Assembly: GCF_024753255.1 (NCBI RefSeq)
Contig: NZ_JANUHA010000015.1
Coordinates: 1 to 64,000, forward strand
Reading direction: 5' to 3'
From: Massilia agri
Lineage (GTDB): Bacteria > Pseudomonadota > Gammaproteobacteria > Burkholderiales > Burkholderiaceae_D
Length of the DNA: 64,000 bases
In this document: positions 24,548 through 33,119 of the stretch, in pieces
How the letters are laid out: each line of letters begins with the position of its first letter
How positions within the stretch are numbered: position 1 is the stretch's first letter
The notes under the pieces: generated by a model
Told to the model about the DNA's origin: nothing
What the model saw: only the letters and a program-made list of their open reading frames with translations
Database searches by the model: none
Translations under genes and position numbers: made by a program

Positions 24548-26896
24548 TTAGTGTTGATAAGGGGTCTGGGTGTAGGGACGGGCGCTGCGTTCCTTGCCCC
24601 AGTCCTTGTTCGGGGTGGCCTGCATGGTGAACACCAGCTCACCACCGGCGGTGATGTCCTCGTGGCGCAGGAAGCTGCGGGTCAGGGGCTTGCCATTGAG
24701 CGTGGCGCGGCCGATGTAGCGGTTCGCTTCCGACAGTCCGTCTGCACGGATCGTGAAGCGCTTCTCGTTCGGCAGGCTCAAGGTGGCGCGGTCGAGGAAG
24801 GGACGGCCGATCACATACTCGTTCGAGCCCGGCGCCACCGGATAGAAGCCCAGGGCGGTGAAGGCGAACCAGGCCGACATCTGGCCCAGGTCGTCGTTGC
24901 CCGACAGGCCGTCGGGGCGGTTGTGGTACTGGCTCGCCATGATCTGCGTCACGCGTTCCTGGGTGCGCCACGGGGCGCCGGCGTAGTTGTACAGGTAGGC
25001 CACGTGGTGCGAAGGCTCGTTGCCGTGGGCGTAGTGGCCGATCAGGCCCGAGATGTCTTCCATGTGGGCGTAGAGATCGTCGCGGATCTTGGCGTCGAAC
25101 ACTTCGTCCATCTTGGCCACCAGCTTGGTGTCGCCGCCCAGGAAGGAGATCAGGCCGGCGTTATCGTGCGGCATGTACCAGGAATACTGCCAGGCGCTGC
25201 CTTCCGTGTAGTCGCTGCCGAAATTCGACTGCACCGGGTTGAAGGGCGTGCGGAACTCGCCGGTCGACTTGCGGGCGCGGATGAAGCCCGTTTCCTTGTC
25301 GAAGACGTTGCGGTAGTTCTGGGCGCGCTTGTAGTAGGTGGCGGCGACGTCCTTCCTGCCCATCTTCTCGGCCATGCGCGCGATGGTCCAGTCATCAAAA
25401 GCGTATTCGACGGTCTTGGAGGCCGCTTCCGGCTCTTTGTCGATCGGCACGTAGCCGAGCTTCATATAGTGTTCCAGGCCGCCGTAGGGACCGTACTCGG
25501 CGGACGCCGTCATGGCCTTGAGCGCCTTGTTCGCGTCGAAGCCCTTGATGCCCTTCATGTAGGCGTCGGCGATCACCGGCACTGCGTGGTAGCCGATCAT
25601 GCACCAGGTTTCCAGGCCGTGGAAGGACCATACCGGCAGGATGCCGTATGGGCTGTGCTCCTGTGCCGCGATCAGCGAGTTCACGAAGTCGGCGTTGCGC
25701 TTTTCCGGCGCCACGAGGGTGAGCAGCGGGTGCAGGGCGCGGTAGGTGTCCCACAGCGAGAAGGTCGAGTGGAAGTCGAAGCCCTTGGCCTGGTGGACCT
25801 GGTTGTCCGGACCACGATAGCGCCCGTCGCGGTCCATGAAGAGGGACGGCGCCAGCATGCTGTGGTAGAGCGCCGTGTAGAACATGGTGCGCATCGGTTC
25901 CGGCGCTTCGGCCTTCACGGCGGACAGGGCGTCGTTCCACGCGGTAGACGCGCGGGCGCGCTCGGCGTCGAAGTCCCAGCCCGGCATCTCTTCCAGGTTG
26001 GCGATCGCGCTGTCTTCGCTGACCGGCGACAGGGCGACCTTCACCAGCAGCTGGCCGTCGGCCGGCACGCCGAATTCCAGGTTGGCCATCAGGGCCTTGC
26101 CTTCGACGATCGGCTTCTCGGCGGGCGTCTTGCCGGGCGAGGCGAAGCCGCGGTACTCGATCGCTTCCTCGCGGTTGAGCAGCTGGCGCGCGCTCATCGG
26201 GCGCGAGAATTTGATGGCGAAGTAGAGCTGGCGGCCTGGCGCCCAGCCGCGCGTCTCGCGCATGCCGGTGATGGTCGTCGCGTCGCGCACGCGCAGGCGC
26301 GACCACAGGTTCTTGCTGCCGTAGTCGTAGATGCTCTGGCGCAGGTCGAGGATCACCTTGGCCGGCGCGTCCTTGCCGAAGCGGTAGCGGTGCAGGCCCA
26401 CGCGCTCGCTGGCGGTCAGCTCGACGTCGACCTCGTTGTCCTTCAGGCGCACCGCGTAGTAGCCCGGTTCGGCCTTCTCCTCGTCGTGCGAGAAGCGCGA
26501 GCGGTAGCCGGAGTGCGGACGCTCGGGATAGCCCGGCTCCAGCTTGGTGTCGCCGGTATAGGGCATGAGCAGGACGTCGCCCAGGTCCGAGTGGCCGCTG
26601 CCCGAGAAATGGGTGTGCGAGAAGCCGAGGATCGAGTTGTCGGCGTAGTTGTAGCCCGAGGCCCAGGGATAGCTCTGGCGGAAGTGGCGCACCTGCGTGT
26701 CGGGGCTGAGCTGCACCATGCCGAATGGGCGGGTGGCGCCGGGGAAGGTGTGGCCGTCGCCGCCGGTGCCGATGAACACGTTGACGGCGGCTGCGGGGCT
26801 GCCGGGGGCTGCGGCGCCGGCGAGGCCGGGCGTCAATACGGCAAGGACGGACAGGACGGACAGCAGGGGGACTGCGCGGGTGAGGCGAACGGTCAT
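24548..26896 (-). CDS. GH92 alpha-mannosidase 1
   Basis: The start is ATG 26896 with GGAG five bases upstream; the frame is open 27 codons further but that part lacks a signal peptide. The product has about 782 residues with a signal peptide (MTVRLTRAVPLLSVLSVLAV to GAAAP). Family blocks are VFIGTGGDGHTFPGATRPFG near the mature N-terminus, FSHTHFSGSGHSDLGD, FHSTFSLWDTYRALHPLL, EPSHHVAYLYNYAGAPWRTQ and DLGQMSAWFAFTALGFYPVAPG. It is a different GH92 subgroup from its neighbour: the N-terminus matches yeast-mannan or N-glycan-active types better, while the neighbour resembles the shorter WANPLMGT group. It leads the mannose operon. Confidence 0.92.
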   Translation of the reverse strand: MTVRLTRAVPLLSVLSVLAVLTPGLAGAAAPGSPAAAVNVFIGTGGDGHTFPGATRPFGMVQLSPDTQVRHFRQSYPWASGYNYADNSILGFSHTHFSGSGHSDLGDVLLMPYTGDTKLEPGYPERPHSGYRSRFSHDEEKAEPGYYAVRLKDNEVDVELTASERVGLHRYRFGKDAPAKVILDLRQSIYDYGSKNLWSRLRVRDATTITGMRETRGWAPGRQLYFAIKFSRPMSARQLLNREEAIEYRGFASPGKTPAEKPIVEGKALMANLEFGVPADGQLLVKVALSPVSEDSAIANLEEMPGWDFDAERARASTAWNDALSAVKAEAPEPMRTMFYTALYHSMLAPSLFMDRDGRYRGPDNQVHQAKGFDFHSTFSLWDTYRALHPLLTLVAPEKRNADFVNSLIAAQEHSPYGILPVWSFHGLETWCMIGYHAVPVIADAYMKGIKGFDANKALKAMTASAEYGPYGGLEHYMKLGYVPIDKEPEAASKTVEYAFDDWTIARMAEKMGRKDVAATYYKRAQNYRNVFDKETGFIRARKSTGEFRTPFNPVQSNFGSDYTEGSAWQYSWYMPHDNAGLISFLGGDTKLVAKMDEVFDAKIRDDLYAHMEDISGLIGHYAHGNEPSHHVAYLYNYAGAPWRTQERVTQIMASQYHNRPDGLSGNDDLGQMSAWFAFTALGFYPVAPGSNEYVIGRPFLDRATLSLPNEKRFTIRADGLSEANRYIGRATLNGKPLTRSFLRHEDITAGGELVFTMQATPNKDWGKERSARPYTQTPYQH

Positions 26897-26939
26897 GGTG
26901 TCTCCAACGGTGGCGTTAAGCGCATTCTTGTGACACGTA

Positions 26940-26968
26940 TATATATGCCGAGTTTGCCTTGTGGGCAA
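26940..26968 (-). promoter_or_regulatory. Putative promoter and operator of the GH92 operon
   Basis: On the minus strand TTGCCC (26968-26963) and TATATA (26945-26940) are separated by 17 bases, a sigma-70-like arrangement 44 bases before the GH92 start. The -35 element and first spacer bases lie in an inverted repeat, TTGCC-N5-GGCAA (26954-26968), which could be a repressor site. No sugar-responsive regulator gene is adjacent. Confidence 0.42.
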
Positions 26969-27105
26969 CACAGCCATGCTAAACCGCTTGCTATTTAGTA
27001 CCTTTTTAGTAAACAGGCAAGCCAGGCATCGGCCCGGACGCTGGTGGAATCTTCGAGAGGGAGGACGGATGCGGCGCAGCCTTGCGCCGCGCCGCCGGGA
27101 GGAAA

Positions 27106-27127
27106 GCGGCAGCCGGCCGGCTGCCGC
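27106..27127 (-). terminator. 22-bp perfect palindrome after the ABC permease gene
   Basis: GCGGCAGCCGG and its complement meet directly, seven bases past the permease stop on the minus strand; TTTCC follows. A second hairpin (27071-27078 with 27083-27090, four-base loop) lies 16 bases further on. The pair is the likely end of the exporter operon, though the T tract is short. Confidence 0.5.
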
Positions 27128-27133
27128 AGGGTC

Positions 27134-29536
27134 TTACTCGCGCAGCGCCTGTACCGGGCGGATCCGGATGGCGGAAACACCATGGCGCACGGTCGAACCC
27201 AGCGCCACCAGCAGCGAGACCAGCAGGGCGGCGCCCAGGGTCCAGACGCCGACCGGCGCCTGCTCGGTGAAGCTGGCGAGATAGCGCTGCAGGGCCACGA
27301 AGGCGACCGGCAGGCCGACCAGGGCGCCGATGCCGATCAGGGCCAGGAACTCGCGCGCCACCAGGCGGCCGATGGCGGCGCTGCCGGCGCCATAGAGCTT
27401 GCGCAGCACGATCTCGCGCGCCTTGCGCTGCACGCTGTAGGCCGCCAGCACATAGATGCCGAAGGCCGCGATGGCGGTCGCGATCACGCTGGACGCGGCC
27501 AGCAGCTTGGCCAGGCGCAGGTCGTCGGCGTAGCTCTGCGCGAACAGGGCGGACATGCGCTCGACCTGCAGCACGTCGTTCGGGAAGTAGCGCGGCCACA
27601 TCTCCTCGATCGCGACCTGCACGGCCTGCTGGTCCTGGCTGGTGCGCACGGTGAAGGTGCCGATGCGCTCGCCCAGGTAGTAGACGGTGGGCTGCATGGC
27701 CTCGCGTGCCGAGCGGTGGCGGATGTCCGGCGCCACGCCGACCACCTGCATCGGCTCCTCGCCGTCCGGCATGCGCACGGTCTTGCCGACCGCGTCCGCG
27801 GCGCTGGCGAAGCCGAACCTGCGCACGCCGGCCTCGTTGATGACGATCTTGCCCCCGTCCTCGCGCTTGTCGCGCGAGGCATCGTAGAGGCGGCCGGCAG
27901 CCGGCTTGAGGCCATAGACCTGGAAGAACTCCGGGCTGACCCTGCTCCAGTTGATCTCGATCGGGTTGCCGCCGTCACGCTTGAGCGCGGTGCTGTTGAA
28001 GTTGACGGTGACCGGCGAGTCGCTGACGGCGACGCCGCTCACACCCGGCAGCCGCCGCAGGGCGTCCTCGAAGGCGCGCACGTTGGCACTGCGGATATCG
28101 TCATCGGTGCGCACGATCAGCAGCGGAGCGGGGTCGAAGCCGGGATTGAGGTTGCTCGCGTAGTGGGTCTGCCAGGTGACCGCCAGGGTCAGGCTGGTCA
28201 GGCCCATGGCGGTGGCGAACTGCAGCACCGTCAGGATCCGGCGCAGGCGCAGGCCGCCCACGGTTTCGCTGTTGCCCCGGCCGGCCAGGGCGGCGCTCGG
28301 ACGCACCTTGATCGCCGACCAGGCGGGGTAGGCGCCCGCCAGCAGGCCGACCAGGGCCCCCAGCAGCACGCTCACGCCAATGGCGCCGGGGCTGAACATG
28401 TCGTCGAGCTTGCGCTGCACCAGGTCGGAGAACACCGGCAACAGCAGCCATGCCAGCAGCAGGCCGATCGCGGTCGCGACCAGGCAGACCAGCACCGATT
28501 CGGCCAGGAAGTGGCGGCTCACGGCGCCGGTGGAGGCGCCGAGCACCTTGCGCACCGCGATCTCGCGCTGGCGCCGCAAGGTGCGCACGGTGGCCAGGTT
28601 GACGTAGTTGGTGGCGGCCAGCAGCAGGATCAGCGCGCCGACGGCGGCGAGCCCGAAGATGGTCTTGCTGTCGCCGTGCGTGCTGGATTGTCCCTTGATC
28701 AGCGGGTCGAGGTAGGCTTCGGCGAGCGGCCCGAGGCGGAAGTCGATCATGTCGCGGCCGTTCAGTGCGGCGACCTGCTCGGGGCTCTGGCGCTGGTAGA
28801 AGCTCGATGCCAGCATGGCGCGGCGGGCGGCATCCACGACCGGCTGTACGGGCGCGCCGGGCGGCAGCTTGACGTACACGCCGCCGTGCGAGGAGCCCCA
28901 GTTGGTGGTGACCAGCTCGCGGTATTCGGGCTTCCAGATGCCGGTCCGGATGCCGGCCAGCGCAGCGTAGGGCAGGGTGGTCGCGGAAGGCTGGTCCTCG
29001 AGCAGGGCCGCGATCAGGTAGGGCTGGCCCGCCACCTGCACTGTCTTGCCGATCACGTCGATGCTGCCGAAGAGCTGGATCGCGGTCTCGCGCGTCAGCG
29101 CCAGGCCATCGGGCCGGCCAAGCGCCGCGGCCAGGTCGCCGGCCAGCACCTTCGGGTCGAAGATCTTGCGGAAGTCGGGGTCGACCACCGTCAGGCTGAT
29201 CGAGCGCACGTCGGCGCCGACACGCACGTCGATGTCGCTCTGGATGAAAGCGCTGGCCAGCAGCGGCAGGCCGCTGGCCACGACGGCATCGCGCGCGGGC
29301 AGGCTGGTCGAATCGTTCCAGTTGCCCGAGGCCCCGGGCGTATTCCATTTCTGCATGAGCCGGTAGATCTGCTCGCGCTGCGGCACGTGGCGGTCGTAGG
29401 ACAGTGAGTGGACCACGTAGCCGAGCAGCAGGAAACAGGCGGCGAAGCCGACCGCCAGGCCCATGAGGACGACGGCGGAGTAGGCCGGTTCCTTGACCAG
29501 CAGGCGCCAGCCGATGCGAAAGTCGCGAAGAATCAT
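27134..29536 (-). CDS. MacB-like ABC transporter permease with two FtsX domains
   Basis: The protein has 800 residues. The pattern is span, large periplasmic MacB-PCD domain, three spans (ALILLLAATNYVNLATVRTLRRQREIAVRKVLGAS), a central span, a second periplasmic domain, and a final three spans (AAYSVQRKAREIVLRKLYGA). This duplicated architecture is typical of the large permeases that couple ATP hydrolysis to export or envelope-stress functions without being channels themselves. It follows the ATPase gene by 17 bases. Substrate unknown. Confidence 0.88.
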   Translation of the reverse strand: MILRDFRIGWRLLVKEPAYSAVVLMGLAVGFAACFLLLGYVVHSLSYDRHVPQREQIYRLMQKWNTPGASGNWNDSTSLPARDAVVASGLPLLASAFIQSDIDVRVGADVRSISLTVVDPDFRKIFDPKVLAGDLAAALGRPDGLALTRETAIQLFGSIDVIGKTVQVAGQPYLIAALLEDQPSATTLPYAALAGIRTGIWKPEYRELVTTNWGSSHGGVYVKLPPGAPVQPVVDAARRAMLASSFYQRQSPEQVAALNGRDMIDFRLGPLAEAYLDPLIKGQSSTHGDSKTIFGLAAVGALILLLAATNYVNLATVRTLRRQREIAVRKVLGASTGAVSRHFLAESVLVCLVATAIGLLLAWLLLPVFSDLVQRKLDDMFSPGAIGVSVLLGALVGLLAGAYPAWSAIKVRPSAALAGRGNSETVGGLRLRRILTVLQFATAMGLTSLTLAVTWQTHYASNLNPGFDPAPLLIVRTDDDIRSANVRAFEDALRRLPGVSGVAVSDSPVTVNFNSTALKRDGGNPIEINWSRVSPEFFQVYGLKPAAGRLYDASRDKREDGGKIVINEAGVRRFGFASAADAVGKTVRMPDGEEPMQVVGVAPDIRHRSAREAMQPTVYYLGERIGTFTVRTSQDQQAVQVAIEEMWPRYFPNDVLQVERMSALFAQSYADDLRLAKLLAASSVIATAIAAFGIYVLAAYSVQRKAREIVLRKLYGAGSAAIGRLVAREFLALIGIGALVGLPVAFVALQRYLASFTEQAPVGVWTLGAALLVSLLVALGSTVRHGVSAIRIRPVQALRE

Positions 29537-29553
29537 GATGTCCGGTTCTCCCC

Positions 29554-30234
<681 letters not shown>

Positions 30235-30265
30235 GGTGCTTCCTTTCTTGTTCGATGGATGGATG

Positions 30266-31549
30266 TTATTGCTTGATCTGCAGCTGCTCGGCCTTGCCGA
30301 ACGGCGCGTAGCTGGACACGACGACCTGCTCGCCGGGGCTCAGTCCGGAGATCACCTCGACGTGGCTGTTGTTGCGGCGGCCCAGGCGCACGGTGCGTTT
30401 CGCGGCGCGGCCGCTGTCCTTGTCGACCACGAAGGCCCAGGCGCCACCGGTGTCGTTGACAAAAGGCCCGACCGGCAGCAGCAGGGCCTTGGCCGGCTGG
30501 CCCAGGGTCAGCTGGGCATCCAGGCTCTGGCCAGGGCTGATCACCGCCGGCTGTCCTTCGGTGAAGACCATCTCGGCGGTGAAACGGCCCTCGCGGATCT
30601 GCGGGAATACCGTGCTGACCTTGAGCGGATAGCGCCGGCCGTCCTGCGTGACGCTGCCTTCCAGGCCGCGCGAGACCCGGCTGAGGTAGAACTCGTCGAT
30701 CTGGACCGCCAGCTTGAAGCGCTTGGGGTCGTCGATGCGGCCGATGTTCTGGTCCGGACGCACGGTCTGGCCGACCTGCAGGCGGAAGTCGGTCAGCACG
30801 CCGGCCGCGGGCGCGCGCACGTTCAGGGCGTCGACGGTGGCGCTGACCAGCTGCAGCCCGGACTGGAAGCCGTCGATCGCCGTCTCCATTTGCTGCAGGC
30901 CGCGCTGGCGCACGCCTTCCTCGGTTTCGATGCTGCGTCGTTCGTTGTCCAGCACGCGGCGCTGCTGCGCAAGCCTGTCGGCGGATTCCTCCAGCGCGAC
31001 GGCCGAGATGAAGCCCTGCTGGGCCAGGCGCTGGTTGCGGCTGTGCTGCTTGACGGCCTGCAGCAGCGCGAACTCGAGGTCGGCCAGGCGCCGGCGATGC
31101 TCGGTGCGGCCGGCTTCCTGGGCCACGCGCAGGTTGGCGAGGTTGGAGATCTGCTGGGCGTGCTCGGCCTGGCGTTCCAGCAGGGCCAGGTTGCGCATCG
31201 GATTCGAGAGGCGGAACAGCAGCTGGCCCTTGGTGACGGCCTGGCCGTCTTCCACCAGCACCTCCTCGACGCGCCCGGACTCGACCGAATCGAGCATGAT
31301 GGAGTTGAGCGGCTGGGCGGTGGCGCGCACCACGATGTCGTCGCGGAACACGCCCTGTGCGACTGCTGCGATGCGCACGTCGGCGCTATTGACTTGCAGG
31401 CCGTGCGGCATGAGCTGCCAGGCGCCGGCGCCGAAGGCGGCGAGCAGCAGCAGGGCGGCGCCGGCACGCACATACAATCTGCTGCGGGTTTTTTTCACCA
31501 CCACGTCCATGGCGGCGCCGGTGACGGCTTGGGGAGGGAGTCGATCCAT
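30266..31549 (-). CDS. HlyD/MacA-type periplasmic adaptor subunit
   Basis: ATG 31549 is taken as the start (427 residues); ATG 31510 is also in frame, and neither has a strong ribosome binding site. A single N-terminal span (YVRAGAALLLLAAFGAGAW) is followed by a lipoyl half-motif (VESGRVEEVLVEDGQAVTKGQLLFRL), a long helical hairpin and the second half (NVRAPAAGVLTDFRLQVGQTV), then beta-barrel and membrane-proximal domains. It is the first gene of the exporter operon, 43 bases downstream of the -12 element of a sigma-54 promoter. Confidence 0.88.
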   Translation of the reverse strand: MDRLPPQAVTGAAMDVVVKKTRSRLYVRAGAALLLLAAFGAGAWQLMPHGLQVNSADVRIAAVAQGVFRDDIVVRATAQPLNSIMLDSVESGRVEEVLVEDGQAVTKGQLLFRLSNPMRNLALLERQAEHAQQISNLANLRVAQEAGRTEHRRRLADLEFALLQAVKQHSRNQRLAQQGFISAVALEESADRLAQQRRVLDNERRSIETEEGVRQRGLQQMETAIDGFQSGLQLVSATVDALNVRAPAAGVLTDFRLQVGQTVRPDQNIGRIDDPKRFKLAVQIDEFYLSRVSRGLEGSVTQDGRRYPLKVSTVFPQIREGRFTAEMVFTEGQPAVISPGQSLDAQLTLGQPAKALLLPVGPFVNDTGGAWAFVVDKDSGRAAKRTVRLGRRNNSHVEVISGLSPGEQVVVSSYAPFGKAEQLQIKQ

Positions 31550-31591
31550 AGAGGCTGTTTCATGTAAGGCGTTGATGATGCCTCCCCAGTC

Positions 31592-31606
31592 GCAACTTCC
31601 GTGCCA
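31592..31606 (-). promoter_or_regulatory. Sigma-54 (-24/-12) promoter of the ABC exporter operon
   Basis: On the minus strand the sequence TGGCACGGAAGTTGC runs from 31606 to 31592. It matches the consensus TGGCACG-N4-TTGC with correct -24 GG to -12 GC spacing and predicts a start near 31580, 31 bases before the adaptor ATG. The divergent gene encodes a sigma-54 activator, which supports function. Confidence 0.85.
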
Positions 31607-31646
31607 CCCGCTTTTTCGCGGCTTCGGGCAGCATTTCGGACGGAAG

Positions 31647-31686
31647 TGTCCGGAAGCGGACAGGTATGCATGTTCGGGAGCGGACA
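31647..31686. promoter_or_regulatory. Paired enhancer sites for the response regulator
   Basis: Two 16-bp palindromes of form TGTCCG-N4-CGGACA occur at 31647-31662 (perfect) and 31671-31686 (one mismatch, TGTTCG). They are 24 bases apart start to start and centred about 75 and 99 bases upstream of the predicted sigma-54 start. A further overlapping palindrome, CGGACAGCTGTCCG, covers 31681-31694. Spacing and symmetry are those of an upstream activating sequence for an NtrC-family dimer pair. Confidence 0.75.
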
Positions 31687-31763
31687 GCTGTCCGCCCCAC
31701 CTGTCCACCGCGCCCGGATGCGCTGCTAGAATGCGCTCCATTCCCATCAGCGCACGGCCACGC

Positions 31764-33119
31764 ATGTCTCCCTCGACCGCTTCCATCCTGATCCTCGACG
31801 ACGACGACGACGTCGCTTGCGCCGCCCAGCTGCTGCTGCGCCGGCGGCACGCCAGGGTCGCGACCCTGGATGACCCGCGCGAGCTCGACGCCGTGCTGGG
31901 CGAGGGCGTGCCGGACGTGGTGCTGCTCGACTTCAACTTCGCGCCGGGACGGATCGACGGCGCGGAGGGTCTGGCCGTGCTGGACCGCCTGCGCGCGCTG
32001 CCGCGGCCCCCGGGCGTGATCGCACTGACGGCGTACGCCGATGTGCCGCTCGCGGTCGAAGCCCTGAAGCGCGGCGCCCTGGACTTCATCACCAAGCCCT
32101 GGGACAACGACCGCCTGGTGGCGGCGGTGGACAGCGCCGTGGCGCGCCGCAATGCCTCCGCGCCGGCACACGGCGCCGCCGGCGCCTCGCCGCTGATGGG
32201 CGAATCGGGCCCGATGCGCGAATTGAAGGCGTTGATCGCCGCCGTCGCGCCGACCGAGGCCAATGTCATGGTGCTGGGCGAGAACGGCGTGGGCAAGGAG
32301 CTGGTGGCGCGCGCCATCCATGCCGCGTCAGGCCGCGCGGCCGGCACCTTCCTGGCCGTCGACATGGGCGCGCTGCCGGAGACGACCTTCGAGAGCGAAC
32401 TGTTCGGCCACCGCAAGGGCTCTTTCACGGACGCGCGCGCCGACCGCCCGGGACGCTTCCAGGCCGCGCGCGGCGGCACGCTCTTCCTCGACGAGATCGG
32501 CAATATGCCGCTGGGCGCCCAGGCCAAGCTGCTCACCGCGCTGGAACGGCGCGAAGTCACGCCGCTCGGCGCCGACCGTGCCGAGAGCATCGACGTGCGC
32601 GTGGTGAGCGCCACCAACCTGGAGGAGGCGCGCCTGTTCGACCCCGCCGTGTTCCGGCCCGACCTGCTGTTCCGCCTGAATACCATCGTGCTGCGCGTGC
32701 CGCCGCTGCGTGAACGGGCCGACGATATCCCGCAGCTGCTGCACCATTACCTGTCGCTCTACGAGAGCCAGTACGGGCGGCCGGTGCGCGAGCTCGCGCC
32801 CAGCGCGCAGGAGCAGCTGTGCGCCTGGCCCTGGCCCGGCAATGTGCGCGCGCTGCGCCATGCCTGCGAGCGTGCGGCCATCCTGGCGGCGGGGCCGGAC
32901 TACCGCTTCGAGGATTTCGGGCTGGCGGCGACGACGTCTACCCCCGTCCCGGCGCCGGCCGCGGAAACCCCGCAGGAGGACTTCCGCCTCGGCGCCCTCG
33001 AACGCGAGACCATCGCCGCCGCCCTCGACAAGGCCAAGGGCAACATCAGCCTGGCGGCGCGCATGCTGGGACTGAGCCGCGCCGCGCTCTACCGCAAGCT
33101 GGGCAAGCATGGCTTCTGA
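31764..33119 (+). CDS. Sigma-54-dependent response regulator (NtrC family)
   Basis: The protein has 451 residues, starting at MSPSTASILILDDDDDV. The receiver domain has the acidic cluster at 12-16 and phosphoacceptor Asp56 in VVLLDFNF. The AAA+ domain has Walker A GENGVGKE, Walker B GGTLFLDEIGN, and the sigma-54 contact loop as GSFTDA instead of GAFTGA. A Fis-type helix-turn-helix ends the protein (ISLAARMLGLSRAALYRKLGKHGF). It overlaps the kinase gene by 11 bases. It probably activates the divergent exporter operon through the 31647-31686 palindromes. Confidence 0.93.
   Translation: MSPSTASILILDDDDDVACAAQLLLRRRHARVATLDDPRELDAVLGEGVPDVVLLDFNFAPGRIDGAEGLAVLDRLRALPRPPGVIALTAYADVPLAVEALKRGALDFITKPWDNDRLVAAVDSAVARRNASAPAHGAAGASPLMGESGPMRELKALIAAVAPTEANVMVLGENGVGKELVARAIHAASGRAAGTFLAVDMGALPETTFESELFGHRKGSFTDARADRPGRFQAARGGTLFLDEIGNMPLGAQAKLLTALERREVTPLGADRAESIDVRVVSATNLEEARLFDPAVFRPDLLFRLNTIVLRVPPLRERADDIPQLLHHYLSLYESQYGRPVRELAPSAQEQLCAWPWPGNVRALRHACERAAILAAGPDYRFEDFGLAATTSTPVPAPAAETPQEDFRLGALERETIAAALDKAKGNISLAARMLGLSRAALYRKLGKHGF

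Noticed and set aside
24551..26998. An 815-codon plus-strand frame opposite GH92 mannosidase 1, and a similar 806-codon frame at 22127-24547
   Set aside because: Long antisense frames are expected at this GC content. Their proteins are Val/Gly/Ala/His-rich shadows with no motif, while the minus-strand frames are clear GH92 enzymes with signal peptides.
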